Below are positions 42,295-52,376 of a DNA stretch of 57,003 nucleotides, one piece after another. The stretch spans positions 1-57,003 of the forward strand of contig JAEUPB010000068.1 of NCBI GenBank assembly GCA_016789955.1. The letters run 5' to 3'. The DNA comes from Rubrivivax sp. Lineage in GTDB: Bacteria; Pseudomonadota; Gammaproteobacteria; Burkholderiales; Burkholderiaceae_C. The notes beneath the pieces were generated by a model, which ran no database searches, was not told the DNA's origin, and saw only the letters and a list, made by a program, of their open reading frames with translations. Each line of letters starts with the position of its first letter. Positions within the stretch are counted from its first letter, which is position 1. Position numbers and translations under genes: made by a program.

Positions 42295-42771
42295 ATGGGC
42301 GTCAGCGTCGACATCGATCTGGGCTACGAGTTCGCCGTCAAGGCGCCGTTCAAGGACGTCTTCGACGTGCTGTCGGACGTGCCGGCCTCCGTCGCCTCGT
42401 TCCCCAAGGTCGACAAGCTCGTGGACCTGGGCGACGGGGCCTACCGCTGGGAGATGCAGAAGGTCGGCACCGCGCAGGTGAACCTGCAGACCATCTATGC
42501 CAGCAAGTACGTGTCCGACCGCAAGAAGGGCACCGTCACGTGGACGCCGGTGAAGGGCGTGGGCAACGCGCAGGTGTCGGGCAGCTGGAAGATCACCGAC
42601 CGCAAGACCTCCACCGCCTGCGTGCTGAAGATCAAGGGCACGGTGGAGACGCCGCTGCCGGGGCTGATGAAGATGGTCGTCGTGCCGGTGGTGCAGGGCG
42701 AGTTCGAGAAGCTCGTCGAGAAGTACGTCGACAACCTGATCAAGCGCTTCGGCGGCGAGGTCGAAGACTGA
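42295..42771 (+). CDS. SRPBCC family protein
   Basis: This protein of 158 residues has the START/polyketide-cyclase-like SRPBCC fold: a first strand (VDIDLGYEFAVKAPFKDVFDVLSDV), a central sheet (KGTVTWTPVKGVGNAQVSGSWKITD) and a long C-terminal helix (GEFEKLVEKYVDNLIKRFGG). This fold makes a hydrophobic cavity for lipids or other non-polar ligands. It lies directly downstream of the WS/DGAT gene and probably binds or moves a lipid intermediate. No signal peptide is seen, and no catalytic residues can be assigned. Confidence 0.82.
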   Translation: MGVSVDIDLGYEFAVKAPFKDVFDVLSDVPASVASFPKVDKLVDLGDGAYRWEMQKVGTAQVNLQTIYASKYVSDRKKGTVTWTPVKGVGNAQVSGSWKITDRKTSTACVLKIKGTVETPLPGLMKMVVVPVVQGEFEKLVEKYVDNLIKRFGGEVED

Positions 42772-42778
42772 CGACGGG

Positions 42779-43384
42779 TCAGCCCTGCGGCGGTTCCGGC
42801 CGGTCGCGGGCGGCGAAGGCGAGGTAGCCCTCCACCGTCGCGCCGGCCACGAGCGGCTTCAGCATCACGCGCACGGTGTTGATGCGGCCACCGGTGTCGA
42901 CGCCGGTGCGGCGGCGCAGCTCCACGCAGCCCTGCCGCTCCCAGAAGCGCTCGCCGTCCGAATTGCCGGCCACCACGCCGAGGCGCAGCCAGCGCGCGCC
43001 CCGCGACCGCAAGTGGTCTTCGAGTGCGTCGTACACGCGCTGCGCGAGTCCGCTGCCGCGCAGCGACGTGGCCACGATGAACAGCGCCAGGTGCGCCACG
43101 TCGGGTGCGGTGAAGCCTTCCACGTAGACCACGAGTCCATTGAGCACGCCGGCCTCGTCGAACAGGCCGGCGTAGCGGTTGTGCACGTAGGTCAGCGGCG
43201 GCGGCGGGCGCTCGTCGAACTCGATCTGCGCGAGGCCCGGCGGCGGCGGCACGCCGTTCACCGTGAGCCAGTACTCCGGGTTCGCCTCGAAGAAGGCCTG
43301 CATGCGCGGCACCTCGTCGGCCTGCAACTCGCGCACGTGGAAGCCTACGCCGCCGAAGAGCGGCAGCGGCCGTGGTCCGTTCAC
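42779..43384 (-). CDS. GNAT family N-acetyltransferase
   Basis: This protein of about 201 residues has the acetyl-CoA-binding motif A in FIVATSLRGSGLAQRVYDAL (R-G-S-G-L-A) and the motif B region with RLGVVAGNSDGERFWERQG. The N-terminal half (VRELQADEVPRMQAFFEANPEYW) is typical for the family. The acceptor is unknown. The GTG start overlaps the stop of the TetR gene by four bases (GTGA), so it is translated after the regulator and may belong to its regulon. Confidence 0.83.
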   Translation of the reverse strand: MNGPRPLPLFGGVGFHVRELQADEVPRMQAFFEANPEYWLTVNGVPPPPGLAQIEFDERPPPPLTYVHNRYAGLFDEAGVLNGLVVYVEGFTAPDVAHLALFIVATSLRGSGLAQRVYDALEDHLRSRGARWLRLGVVAGNSDGERFWERQGCVELRRRTGVDTGGRINTVRVMLKPLVAGATVEGYLAFAARDRPEPPQG

Positions 43385-44067
43385 GCGCCGTCGCCTTCGC
43401 GGTAGCCGCCGGCCAGCGCCAGCAGGTGCGCGCGCGATGCCGGCTCGAGGTGCGGCGCCAGCAGCGAGAGCACGTGGAAGGCGCCGCGGTTCAGCGCGGC
43501 GGCTGCCACGTCGGGCTCCAGCGCGTGGCGCGGGTCGCGCACGTACTCGTACGAGAGCCAGTACGTCAGCACCACCACCATCGACGTGGCGGCGGTCTCG
43601 GCCTCCGGCGTGGTGATGCGAACGACCTTGTTGCGCGACAGGCCGTCGAGCAGGTCGTGCACGGCGCGCGCCTTGCCTTTCAGCACCGCCTGGAAGCTGG
43701 TCTCCAGGTGCCGGTTCTTCGACAACAGGTCGTTCAGGTCGCGGTAGAGGAAGCGGTGCGTCCAGATCGCCTCGAACAGCACGTGCAGGAACAGCCACGC
43801 GTCCTCGACGTTCTCGACGCCGCGCGCCGCCGGCAGCAACTCGGCCAGCACCTTGGCATAGCGGTCGAACAGCGCGTTGACCAGTTCGTCCTTGGCGGGG
43901 TAGTGGTAGTACAGGTTGCCGGGGCTGATGCCGAGTTCCGCCGAGATCAGCGTGGTGCTGACGTTGGGCTCGCCGAAGCGGTTGAACAGCTCCAGCGTGA
44001 CCTCGAGGATGCGCTCGGCGGTGCGGCGGGGCTTCTTCTTCTCGGTCATCGTCTCGGATTCTGGCAT
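43381..44067 (-). CDS. TetR/AcrR family transcriptional regulator
   Basis: This protein of up to 228 residues has an N-terminal TetR helix-turn-helix (RILEVTLELFNRFGEPNVSTTLISAELGISPGNLYYHY, whose recognition helix is GISPGNLYYHY) and a C-terminal ligand domain. A second in-frame ATG at 44049 would give a start at MTEKKK. It is divergent from the ABC exporter genes across 35 bp, in which a 7-bp inverted repeat may be its operator. It probably represses the exporter and itself, as TetR regulators commonly do. The GNAT gene is translationally coupled downstream. Confidence 0.88.
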   Translation of the reverse strand: MPESETMTEKKKPRRTAERILEVTLELFNRFGEPNVSTTLISAELGISPGNLYYHYPAKDELVNALFDRYAKVLAELLPAARGVENVEDAWLFLHVLFEAIWTHRFLYRDLNDLLSKNRHLETSFQAVLKGKARAVHDLLDGLSRNKVVRITTPEAETAATSMVVVLTYWLSYEYVRDPRHALEPDVAAAALNRGAFHVLSLLAPHLEPASRAHLLALAGGYREGDGA

Positions 44068-44095
44068 CGCCCCTTGGCGGGCCCTCCTAGAATCC
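44056..44095. promoter_or_regulatory. Inverted repeat in the TetR/ABC divergent region
   Basis: GGATTCT (44056-44062) and AGAATCC (44089-44095) are perfect 7-bp arms separated by 26 nt. The right arm contains TAGAAT (44088-44093), a likely -10 for the ABC operon. Protein bound here could block both divergent genes. The spacing is wide for one TetR dimer, so two dimers or looping would be required. Confidence 0.35.
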
Positions 44096-44102
44096 CGGCC
44101 CC

Positions 44103-45007
<905 letters not shown>

Positions 45008-45011
<4 letters not shown>

Positions 45012-45781
45012 CGTCTGCCCTCGCCCTGGATGGGGCCTCGACGCTCTTCCGCAAGGAGATCCTGCGTTTCTGGAAGGTGGCCTTCCAGACCGTCGCCGCC
45101 CCGGTGCTTACCGCGGTGATGTACCTGCTGATCTTCGGCCACGTGCTCGAGGATCGGGTGCAGGTCTTCCCCGGCGTGGGCTACACGAGCTTCCTGATCC
45201 CCGGGCTCGTGATGATGAGCGTGCTGCAGAACGCGTTCGCCAACAGCAGCTCGTCGCTGATCCAGAGCAAGATCACCGGCAACCTCGTGTTCCTGCTGGT
45301 CACGCCGCTGTCGCACTGGGCCTGGTACGCCGCCTACGTGGGCGCGTCGATGGTGCGCGGGCTGTGCGTCGGGATGGGTGTGTTCCTCGTCACCGTGTGG
45401 TTCGCGCCGTTCCATCTCGTCGAGCCGTGGTGGGCGATCGTGTTCGCTGCGCTGGGCGCGGCGATGCTCGGCTCGCTCGGGCTGATCGCGGGGCTGTGGG
45501 CGGAGAAGTTCGACCAGATGGCCGCGTTCCAGAACTTCATCATCATGCCGATGACGTTCCTCTCGGGCGTCTTCTATTCCGTGCACTCGCTGCCGGGCTT
45601 CTGGCAGGGCGTGAGCCACCTGAACCCGTTCTTCTACATGATCGATGGCTTCCGCCGCGGCTTCTTCGGCGCCAGCGACGCCTCGCCGTGGCTGTGCCTG
45701 GCGGTGGTGGGCACGAGCTACCTCGTTGTGGCCGCGGTGACGCTGAGGCTGCTGGCCAACGGCTACAAGATCCGGCACTGA
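45008..45781 (+). CDS. ABC-2 type transporter permease (YadH-like)
   Basis: This protein of about 257 residues has six hydrophobic helices and the ABC-2 permease pattern: an amphipathic start (STLFRKEILRFWKVAFQTVAAP), GYTSFLIPGLVMMSVLQNAF in the middle, and the conserved MTFLSGVFYSV-LP, LNPFFYMIDGFR segment. It forms the membrane pore for the preceding ATPase. Its start overlaps the ATPase stop by four bases. Confidence 0.92.
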
Positions 45782-45813
45782 TAATCCGCCGCAACGCTTT
45801 CCGGAGAGTTCGC

Positions 45814-46410
45814 ATGACCCGCCTAGCCACTGCCGAGGACAAGCCCGCCAAGTCGGACGGCAAGTCCAGCGGCCTGATGGAACAGCTCAGCCTGAAGTCG
45901 CGTTTCGTGCTCGTCTTCGGCGAGATCGACGACCAGCTCGCGCGCCAGACCTGCGAGCGGCTGATCCTGCTGGCGCAGGAGAGCGAAGCGCCGATCCACC
46001 TGCTCGTGTCGTCGCCGGGCGGCCACGTGGAGTCGGGCGACGCGATCCACGACATGATCCGCTTCGTGCGCGCGCCGGTCACCACGATCGGCAGCGGCTG
46101 GGTGGCCAGCGCCGGCACGCACATCTACCTGGCCGCGCCGAAGGAGCGCCGGGTGTGCCTGCCCAACACGCGCTTCATGATCCACCAGCCGGCCGGCGGC
46201 GCCGGCGGCCGGGCCACCGACATCGCGATCCAGGCCAAGGAGATCATCAAGGTGCGAGAGCGCATCGCCAAGGTGGTGTCGCGCGAGACCGGCCAACCGC
46301 TGGAGAAGGTGCTGGCCGACATGGAGCGCGACTACTGGATGAGCGCCGAGGAGGCCGTGGCCTACGGCATCGTCTCGCGCATCATCGAGCGGCAGAAGGA
46401 CCTGGCCTGA
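45814..46410 (+). CDS. ClpP-like serine protease
   Basis: This protein of about 198 residues has the ClpP fold and a complete triad by spacing: Ser99 (VASAGT), His124 (MIHQP) and Asp173 (MERDYW), which matches E. coli Ser97/His122/Asp171 (25 and 49 residues apart). The glycine-rich SSPGGHVESG oxyanion region is present. The nucleophile context SAGT differs from the usual SMGA. An N-terminal charged tail of about 25 residues replaces the ClpP axial loop. No ClpX or ClpA gene is near. It probably forms a peptidase ring, but the partner is unknown. ATG 45814 has GGAGAG upstream. Confidence 0.85.
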   Translation: MTRLATAEDKPAKSDGKSSGLMEQLSLKSRFVLVFGEIDDQLARQTCERLILLAQESEAPIHLLVSSPGGHVESGDAIHDMIRFVRAPVTTIGSGWVASAGTHIYLAAPKERRVCLPNTRFMIHQPAGGAGGRATDIAIQAKEIIKVRERIAKVVSRETGQPLEKVLADMERDYWMSAEEAVAYGIVSRIIERQKDLA

Positions 46411-46411
46411 C

Positions 46412-46666
46412 GTGGCGGACCCGACACCCGACGAGGTGCGGCGCTACATCGCCGACGGGTTGCCGTGCACGCACCTGGAGGTGGAAGGCGACGGGCGCCA
46501 CTTCTACGCCACGATCGTGTCGGCCGAGTTCGAGGGGCTGGCGCGCGTGCGCCGGCACCAGCGGGTCTACGCGGCGCTGGGCGATAGAATGCGCGAGCAG
46601 ATCCACGCGCTGTCCATGAAGACGCTCACCCCGGCCGAACACGCGGCCGCCCACCGCCACCCCTGA
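46412..46666 (+). CDS. BolA/IbaG family protein
   Basis: This protein of about 84 residues has the BolA fold: DEVRRYIADGLPCTHLEVEGDGRHFYATIVSAEFEGL and a helix HQRVYAALGDRMREQIHALSMKTLTP. Family members partner with monothiol glutaredoxins in iron-sulphur or iron homeostasis. The conserved His in RRHQRVY fits cluster binding. The GTG start is one base after the ClpP-like stop codon. In many Burkholderiales this gene is followed by murA and hisG; here hisG follows directly. Confidence 0.87.
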   Translation: MADPTPDEVRRYIADGLPCTHLEVEGDGRHFYATIVSAEFEGLARVRRHQRVYAALGDRMREQIHALSMKTLTPAEHAAAHRHP

Positions 46667-46759
46667 CCCCACCTGCGGCAGGCCGCGGGTGAGTCCGCGC
46701 GCCGCCGTGTCGGTCATGCCGGATTTGCTCGCTGCGCCGCAGAAGACGCCCGCACCGAC

Positions 46760-47410
46760 ATGATCACCCTGGCACTGTCCAAAGGCCGCATCTACGACGA
46801 CTCGCTGCCGCTGCTGCGCGCCGCCGGCGTCGAGGTGCTCGAGGACCCGGAGTCCTCCCGCAAGCTGATCCTCGCCACGTCACGCGCCGACCTGCGCGTG
46901 GTGCTGGTGCGCGCCACCGACGTGCCCACCTACGTGCAGCATGGCGGCGCCGACATCGGCGTGGCGGGGCTGGACGTGCTGCTGGAGCACGACAGCACCG
47001 GCCTCTATCGCCCGCTGGACCTGCGCATCGCGCGCTGCCGCATGAGCGTGGCCACGCGCGACGACTTCGACTACGCCGCCGCGGTGCGCCAGGGCTCGCG
47101 CATCCGCGTGGCCACCAAGTACACGCACACCGCGCGCCAGTTCTTCGCCGACAAGGGCGTGCACGTCGACCTGATCAAGCTCTACGGCTCGATGGAACTG
47201 GCGCCGCTCACCGGGCTGGCCGATGCCATCGTCGACCTCGTCTCCACCGGCAGCACGCTGAAGGCCAACCACCTCGTGGAGGTGGAGAAGATCATGGACA
47301 TCTCGTCGCGGCTGGTGGTGAACCAGGCCGCGCTGAAGCTCAAGCGCGAGCCGATCCGCGCGCTGATCGAGGCGTTCGAGGCGGCCGTGGCCGAGGGCGT
47401 GCGGCGATGA
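46760..47410 (+). CDS. hisG: ATP phosphoribosyltransferase, short form
   Basis: This protein of 216 residues is the short-form HisG, which joins ATP and PRPP in the first step of histidine synthesis and needs the HisZ regulatory subunit. Signatures are [18 protein letters not shown], the phosphate loop [14 protein letters not shown], and [14 protein letters not shown]. It lacks the C-terminal feedback domain of long HisG. No hisZ lies in the window. It is the first his gene and its stop overlaps hisD by four bases. Confidence 0.95.
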   Translation: MITLALSKGRIYDDSLPLLRAAGVEVLEDPESSRKLILATSRADLRVVLVRATDVPTYVQHGGADIGVAGLDVLLEHDSTGLYRPLDLRIARCRMSVATRDDFDYAAAVRQGSRIRVATKYTHTARQFFADKGVHVDLIKLYGSMELAPLTGLADAIVDLVSTGSTLKANHLVEVEKIMDISSRLVVNQAALKLKREPIRALIEAFEAAVAEGVRR

Positions 47411-49206
47411 GCGCGACGTTCGAGCTGCGCCGCCTGAGCACCGGCGACGCCGGCTTCGAGGCCGAGTTCGCGCGGCTGCGCCACTGGTCGGCCGACACCG
47501 ACGCGGCCATCGAGCGCAGCGTCGAGGCGATCGTCGACGACGTGCGGCGTCGCGGCGATGCCGCGGTGCTGGAATACACCGCGCGCTACGACGGGCTGCA
47601 CGTGGCGTCGATGGCCGAGCTCGAGATCGGTGCCGACGAGCTGCGCGCCTCGCTGGAATCGATCACGCCGGCACAGCGGCGCGCACTCGAAGCCGCCGCG
47701 CAGCGCGTGCGCCACTACCACGAGCGGCAGCTCGCGGCGGTGGGCCACGGCTGGTCGTTCCGCGATGCCGACGGCTCGGTACTCGGGCAGAAGGTCACGC
47801 CGCTGGACCGCGTGGGCATCTACGTGCCCGGTGGCAAGGCGGCCTATCCGTCCAGCGTGCTGATGAACGCGATTCCGGCGCGCGTGGCCGGCGTCGGCGA
47901 GATCGTCATGGTGGTGCCCACGCCGCGCGGCGAGCGCAATGCGCTGGTGCTGGCGGCCGCGTCGCTGGCTGGTGCGCACCGGGTCTACACGATCGGCGGC
48001 GCGCAGGCGGTGGCGGCGCTGGCCTACGGCACCGCCATCGTGCCTGCGGTGGACAAGATCACCGGCCCGGGCAATGCCTACGTGGCCTCGGCCAAGCGAC
48101 GCGTGTACGGGCAGGTGGGCATCGACATGATCGCCGGGCCCAGCGAGATCCTCGTCGTCGCCGACGGCAGCACGCCGCCGGACTGGGTGGCGATGGACCT
48201 GTTCAGCCAGGCCGAGCACGACGAGCTCGCGCAGAGCCTGCTGCTGTCGCCCGACGACGGCTACCTCGACGAGGTGGCCGCGGCGATCGCGCGGCTGCTG
48301 CCGACGCTGCCGCGCGCCGACGTCATCCGCGCGTCGCTGCAGGGTCGCGGCGCGCTGATCCTCACGCGCTCGATGGAAGAGGCATGCGCCATCAGCAACC
48401 GCATCGCGCCCGAGCACCTGGAGATCAGCGCACGCGACCCGCAGCGCTGGGAGCCGCTGCTGAAGCACGCCGGGGCGATCTTCCTCGGCGCCTACACCAG
48501 CGAGAGCCTGGGCGACTACTGCGCCGGGCCGAACCACGTGCTGCCGACCTCGGGCACCGCGCGCTACTCGTCGCCGCTGGGCGTGTACGACTTCCAGAAG
48601 CGCACCAGCCTGATCGAGGTCAGCGCCGCGGGCGCGCGCACGCTGGGCCCGGTGGCGGCCGAGCTGGCCTACGGCGAAGGGCTGCAGGCGCATGCGCGTG
48701 CCGCCGAACTGCGGCTGGATGCCGATGCGCCCGATGCCGCGAAGGCCGTCGTGGAGCTGCGCCCCGTGAGCGCAGCCAACATGGACGAGCTGATGAAGCT
48801 CGCCGTGCACCCCGAGCAGCGCGGCTACGTGGCCAGCAACGAGCGCTCGCTGGCGCAGGCGGCCTACACCCCGGCGGGGCGCCCGCTGGGCATCTACGCG
48901 CAAGGCACGCCGGTGGGCTTCCTGCTGCTGTACGACGCGCGGCTCGATGCCGAGGAGCCGGCCGACGAGCTCTACGTCTGGCGGCTGATGATCGACGCGG
49001 CGCACCAGGGCCGCGGCCATGCCGCCGCCGCGATGCGCTGGGTGCTCGACGAGGCCCGCCGCATGGGCTTGTCGCGCGTGGCGCTGAGCCACGTGCAGGG
49101 CAACACGGCTGCCGGCGCCTTCTACGAACGTCTCGGCTTCCGCTACACCGGCGAGGTGGACGGTGTCGAGGTGAAGATGGCCAACGACCTGGAGCGCGCA
49201 TCATGA
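47407..49206 (+). CDS. hisD: Histidinol dehydrogenase fused to a C-terminal GNAT acetyltransferase domain
   Basis: This protein of 599 residues, against about 430-440 for normal HisD, has a full histidinol dehydrogenase at 1-438. The catalytic Glu-His is in IAPEHLE. Zinc ligands are the Gln and His of FSQAEHDE, an Asp in [12 protein letters not shown] and the final His in [12 protein letters not shown]. The normal HisD end is not followed by a stop. An Asp/Ala linker leads to a GNAT domain at about 449-599 with the acetyl-CoA loop [11 protein letters not shown] and a typical finish ([27 protein letters not shown]), most like diamine/aminoglycoside-type acetyltransferases. HisD oxidises L-histidinol to histidine; the second domain's substrate is unknown. 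GTG 48751 and ATG 48781 are possible internal starts. Confidence 0.93.
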   Translation: MSATFELRRLSTGDAGFEAEFARLRHWSADTDAAIERSVEAIVDDVRRRGDAAVLEYTARYDGLHVASMAELEIGADELRASLESITPAQRRALEAAAQRVRHYHERQLAAVGHGWSFRDADGSVLGQKVTPLDRVGIYVPGGKAAYPSSVLMNAIPARVAGVGEIVMVVPTPRGERNALVLAAASLAGAHRVYTIGGAQAVAALAYGTAIVPAVDKITGPGNAYVASAKRRVYGQVGIDMIAGPSEILVVADGSTPPDWVAMDLFSQAEHDELAQSLLLSPDDGYLDEVAAAIARLLPTLPRADVIRASLQGRGALILTRSMEEACAISNRIAPEHLEISARDPQRWEPLLKHAGAIFLGAYTSESLGDYCAGPNHVLPTSGTARYSSPLGVYDFQKRTSLIEVSAAGARTLGPVAAELAYGEGLQAHARAAELRLDADAPDAAKAVVELRPVSAANMDELMKLAVHPEQRGYVASNERSLAQAAYTPAGRPLGIYAQGTPVGFLLLYDARLDAEEPADELYVWRLMIDAAHQGRGHAAAAMRWVLDEARRMGLSRVALSHVQGNTAAGAFYERLGFRYTGEVDGVEVKMANDLERAS

Positions 49207-50288
49207 CGACACTCGACGAGCGCATCCGCGCCACCGTGCGCCAGGACGTGGCATCGATGCATGCCTACGCGATCCAGGACAGCCGCGGGCTGCTGAAGCT
49301 CGACGCGATGGAGAACCCGTACTCGCTGCCCGAGGCGCTGCAGCGCGAACTCGGCGAGCGGCTCGGCCGCGCGGCGATCAACCGATACCCGGTGGCCAGC
49401 ACCGATGCCGTGATCGAGGCCCTCGGCGCCTTCGTCGGCCTGCCGGCCGGCTGCAGGCTGATGCTGGGCAACGGCTCCGACGAACTGATCGACCTGCTCT
49501 CGGTGGCCTGCGACGTGCCCGGCGCCACGGTGCTGGCACCGCTGCCGGGCTTCGTGATGTACGAGATGTCGGCGAAGCTGCGCGGCCTGCGCTTCGTCGG
49601 CGTGCCGCTGACGCCGGCCTTCGAGCTCGACGAGGCGGCGATGCTGGCCGCGATCGAGACGCACCGGCCGGCGCTGACCTACATCGCCTACCCGAACAAC
49701 CCGACCGCCAACCTGTTCGACGAGCGCATCGTGCAGCGCATCGTCGACGCGATCGGCCGGCAGAAGGGCCTGGTGGTGTTCGACGAGGCCTACCAGCCGT
49801 TCTCGTCACGCACCTGGCTGCCGAAGCTGCCCGAGCATCCTCACGTGCTCGTGATGCGCACGCTCAGCAAGTTCGGCCTCGCCGGCGTGCGCATGGGCTA
49901 CCTGTGCGGCGCGGCGGCGCTGATCGACGAGATCGACAAGGTACGCCCGCCGTACAACGTGAGCGTGCTCAACGCCGAGTGCACCCTCTTCGCGCTGGAG
50001 CATGCCGACGAGTACGCGCGCCAGGCCGCCGTGCTGCGCAGCGAGCGCACCCGCCTCTCGGCCGCGCTGGCGGCGATGCCGGGCGTGACGCCGTTCCCCA
50101 GCGAGGCGAACATGATCCTGGTCCGCGTGCCCGACTCGCGCCGCGCCTTCGACGGCCTGAAGGCCCGCGGCGTGCTGGTCAAGCACATCGCCGGGCTGCA
50201 CCCGCTGCTGGCGAACTGCCTGCGCCTGACCGTCGGCAGCCCCGAGGAGAACGACCGCATGATCAGCGCCCTGAGGGAGTGCCTGTAG
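49203..50288 (+). CDS. hisC: Histidinol-phosphate aminotransferase
   Basis: This PLP enzyme of about 361 residues is in the fold-type I aminotransferase family and converts imidazole-acetol phosphate and glutamate to histidinol phosphate. Visible residues are the N-terminal [13 protein letters not shown], the N of YIAYPNNPT, the D and Y of VFDEAYQPF, the PLP Lys in [14 protein letters not shown], and a late Arg in NCLRLTVG. The ATG overlaps the hisD stop, and hisB starts directly after its own stop codon. Confidence 0.95.
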   Translation: MTTLDERIRATVRQDVASMHAYAIQDSRGLLKLDAMENPYSLPEALQRELGERLGRAAINRYPVASTDAVIEALGAFVGLPAGCRLMLGNGSDELIDLLSVACDVPGATVLAPLPGFVMYEMSAKLRGLRFVGVPLTPAFELDEAAMLAAIETHRPALTYIAYPNNPTANLFDERIVQRIVDAIGRQKGLVVFDEAYQPFSSRTWLPKLPEHPHVLVMRTLSKFGLAGVRMGYLCGAAALIDEIDKVRPPYNVSVLNAECTLFALEHADEYARQAAVLRSERTRLSAALAAMPGVTPFPSEANMILVRVPDSRRAFDGLKARGVLVKHIAGLHPLLANCLRLTVGSPEENDRMISALRECL

Positions 50289-50879
50289 ATGGCCCGCACC
50301 GCCGACCTCCGCCGCGACACGAAGGAGACGCAGATCCGCGTGTGCATCGACCTCGACGGCACCGGGCAGGCGCAGCTGGCCACCGGCATCGGGTTCTTCG
50401 ACCACATGCTCGACCAGATCGCGCGGCACGGGCTGATCGACCTGATCGTCGAGGCCCAGGGCGACCTGCACATCGACGGCCACCACACGGTGGAGGACGT
50501 CGGCATCACGCTGGGCATGGCGGTGGCGCAGGCGGTCGGCGACAAGCGCGGGCTCACGCGCTACGGGCACGCCTACGTGCCGCTGGACGAGGCGCTGTCG
50601 CGCGTGGTCATCGACTTCTCCGGCCGCCCGGGGCTGCACATGCGCGTGCCGTTCACGTCGGGCCGCATCGGCGAGTTCGACACGCAGCTCGCCTACGAGT
50701 TCTTCCAGGGCTTCTCGAATCACGCCGGCGTCACGCTGCACATCGACAACCTGCACGGCAGCAACGCCCACCACCAGTGCGAGACGGTGTTCAAGGCCTT
50801 TGCCCGGGCGCTACGCATGGCGCTGGCGATCGACCCGCGCTCGGCCGGCACGATCCCGTCGACCAAGGGCAGCCTTTAG
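50289..50879 (+). CDS. hisB: Imidazoleglycerol-phosphate dehydratase
   Basis: This monofunctional HisB of 196 residues removes water from imidazoleglycerol phosphate. The two manganese-binding histidine motifs are present: [13 protein letters not shown] and [11 protein letters not shown] in the first half, and [18 protein letters not shown] in the second. The bifunctional phosphatase domain of E. coli HisB is absent, as in most bacteria, so a separate histidinol phosphatase must exist elsewhere. The ATG follows the hisC stop without a gap. Confidence 0.96.
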   Translation: MARTADLRRDTKETQIRVCIDLDGTGQAQLATGIGFFDHMLDQIARHGLIDLIVEAQGDLHIDGHHTVEDVGITLGMAVAQAVGDKRGLTRYGHAYVPLDEALSRVVIDFSGRPGLHMRVPFTSGRIGEFDTQLAYEFFQGFSNHAGVTLHIDNLHGSNAHHQCETVFKAFARALRMALAIDPRSAGTIPSTKGSL

Positions 50880-50900
50880 GCGGTGGGCAGCGGGCACCGC

Positions 50901-51542
50901 ATGAAGACCGTCGCCGTCGTCGACTACGGCATGGGCAACCTGCGCTCGGTGTCGCAGGCCGTGGCGCACGTGGCGCAGGGCACGGCCCTGCAGGTGGTCG
51001 TCACCGGCGACCCGCGCGTGGTGTTCGACGCCGAGCGCGTGGTGCTGCCGGGGCAGGGCGCGATGCGCGACTGCATGCGCGAGCTGCACGACTCCGGCCT
51101 CGTCGACGCCGTGCGCCATGCCGCCGCGCACAAGCCGCTGATGGGCGTGTGCGTGGGCATGCAGATGCTGCTCGACCACAGCGAGGAGCAGGACACGCCG
51201 GGCCTCGGCCTCGTGGGCGGCGACTGCCGGCGCTTCCGGCTGGACGGGCAGCTGCAGCCCGACGGCAGCCGCTACAAGGTGCCGCAGATGGGCTGGAACC
51301 AGGTCTGGCAGCGGCCGCATCCGGTGTGGAAGGGCGTGCCCGACGGCAGCTGGTACTACTTCGTGCACAGCTTCCACGCCACACTGTCCGATCCTGCGCA
51401 CACCGTCGGCGAGACGGAGTACGGCGTGCGCTTTACCTCGGCGCTGGCGCGGGCTAACATTTTTGCCACCCAATTCCACCCCGAGAAGAGCGCCGACCAC
51501 GGCCTCGCGCTGTACCGGAACTTCCTGCACTGGAACCCCTGA
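50901..51542 (+). CDS. hisH: Imidazole glycerol phosphate synthase, glutamine amidotransferase subunit
   Basis: This class I glutamine amidotransferase of about 213 residues gives ammonia to HisF. The catalytic Cys is in [12 protein letters not shown], and the His and Glu are in [12 protein letters not shown]. The Y-loop GMGNLRSV sits at the N-terminus. The ATG at 50901 is preferred over one six codons earlier, since the first strand (TVAVVDYG) starts right after it. It pairs with HisF, encoded two genes downstream. Confidence 0.95.
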   Translation: MKTVAVVDYGMGNLRSVSQAVAHVAQGTALQVVVTGDPRVVFDAERVVLPGQGAMRDCMRELHDSGLVDAVRHAAAHKPLMGVCVGMQMLLDHSEEQDTPGLGLVGGDCRRFRLDGQLQPDGSRYKVPQMGWNQVWQRPHPVWKGVPDGSWYYFVHSFHATLSDPAHTVGETEYGVRFTSALARANIFATQFHPEKSADHGLALYRNFLHWNP

Positions 51543-51601
51543 CCGGCACCCAGCCCTCCTCGGCGTCCTCCCCCCGATCCTCCCCACGCTCACCACGAGC
51601 C

Positions 51602-52348
51602 ATGCTGCTGATCCCGGCCATCGACCTCAAGGACGGCAAGTGCGTCCGTCTCGAACAGGGCAACATGAACGCGGCCACGACCTTCGGCGACGATCCGGCG
51701 GCGATGGCGCGTCGCTGGCTGGACGCCGGTGCGCGACGGCTGCACCTCGTCGACCTCAACGGCGCCTTCGCGGGCAAGCCGGTCAACGAGTCGGCGGTCA
51801 AGGCCATCCTGCGCGAGGTCGGCGAGCAGATTCCCGTGCAGCTCGGCGGCGGCATCCGCGACCTGGACACCATCGAGCGCTACCTCGACGACGGCCTGTC
51901 GTACGTGATCATCGGCACCGCCGCGGTGAAGAGCCCCGGGTTCCTGAAGGACGCCTGCAGCGCATTCGGCGGCCACATCATCGTCGGCCTCGACGCCAAG
52001 GACGGCAAGGTCGCGACCGACGGCTGGAGCAAGCTCACCGGCCACGAGGTGATCGACTTGGCGCGCAAGTTCGAGGACTACGGCGTCGACGGCGTGGTCT
52101 ACACCGACATCGGGCGCGATGGCATGCTGACCGGCATCAACGTCGAGGCCACCGTCAAGCTCGCGCAGTCGCTGTCGATCCCGGTCTACGCGTCGGGCGG
52201 GCTGGCCGGCATCGCCGACATCGAGCGGCTGTGCGCGGTGCAGTCCGACGGCATCGAGGGCGTGATCTGCGGCCGCTCGATCTACACCGGCGCACTCGAC
52301 TTCGCCGCGGCGCAGGCGCGCGCCGACGAGCTCGACGCGGCGGCCTGA
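51602..52348 (+). CDS. hisA: ProFAR isomerase (phosphoribosylformimino-5-aminoimidazole carboxamide ribotide isomerase)
   Basis: This (beta/alpha)8 barrel of 248 residues carries out an Amadori rearrangement. The catalytic Asp residues are in [15 protein letters not shown] near residue 8 and in [12 protein letters not shown] near 170. Phosphate loops lie in LGGGIRDL and ASGGLAG, as is usual in HisA. It lies 59 bp after hisH and 28 bp before hisF. Confidence 0.95.
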   Translation: MLLIPAIDLKDGKCVRLEQGNMNAATTFGDDPAAMARRWLDAGARRLHLVDLNGAFAGKPVNESAVKAILREVGEQIPVQLGGGIRDLDTIERYLDDGLSYVIIGTAAVKSPGFLKDACSAFGGHIIVGLDAKDGKVATDGWSKLTGHEVIDLARKFEDYGVDGVVYTDIGRDGMLTGINVEATVKLAQSLSIPVYASGGLAGIADIERLCAVQSDGIEGVICGRSIYTGALDFAAAQARADELDAAA

Positions 52349-52376
52349 TGCGCTCTTCCTCCGTGGGCCGGCGCTG

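Noticed and set aside
46667-46759. Remnant of murA between the BolA gene and hisG
   Set aside because: The 93 bp have no reading frame similar to MurA. The gene is absent rather than degraded here.
48720-48790. Possibility that hisD and the GNAT domain are separate genes joined by a frameshift
   Set aside because: The frame is continuous and both halves are complete. No out-of-frame stop or start suggests a shift. Only an unread stop codon would separate them, so I keep it as a fusion and list the check.
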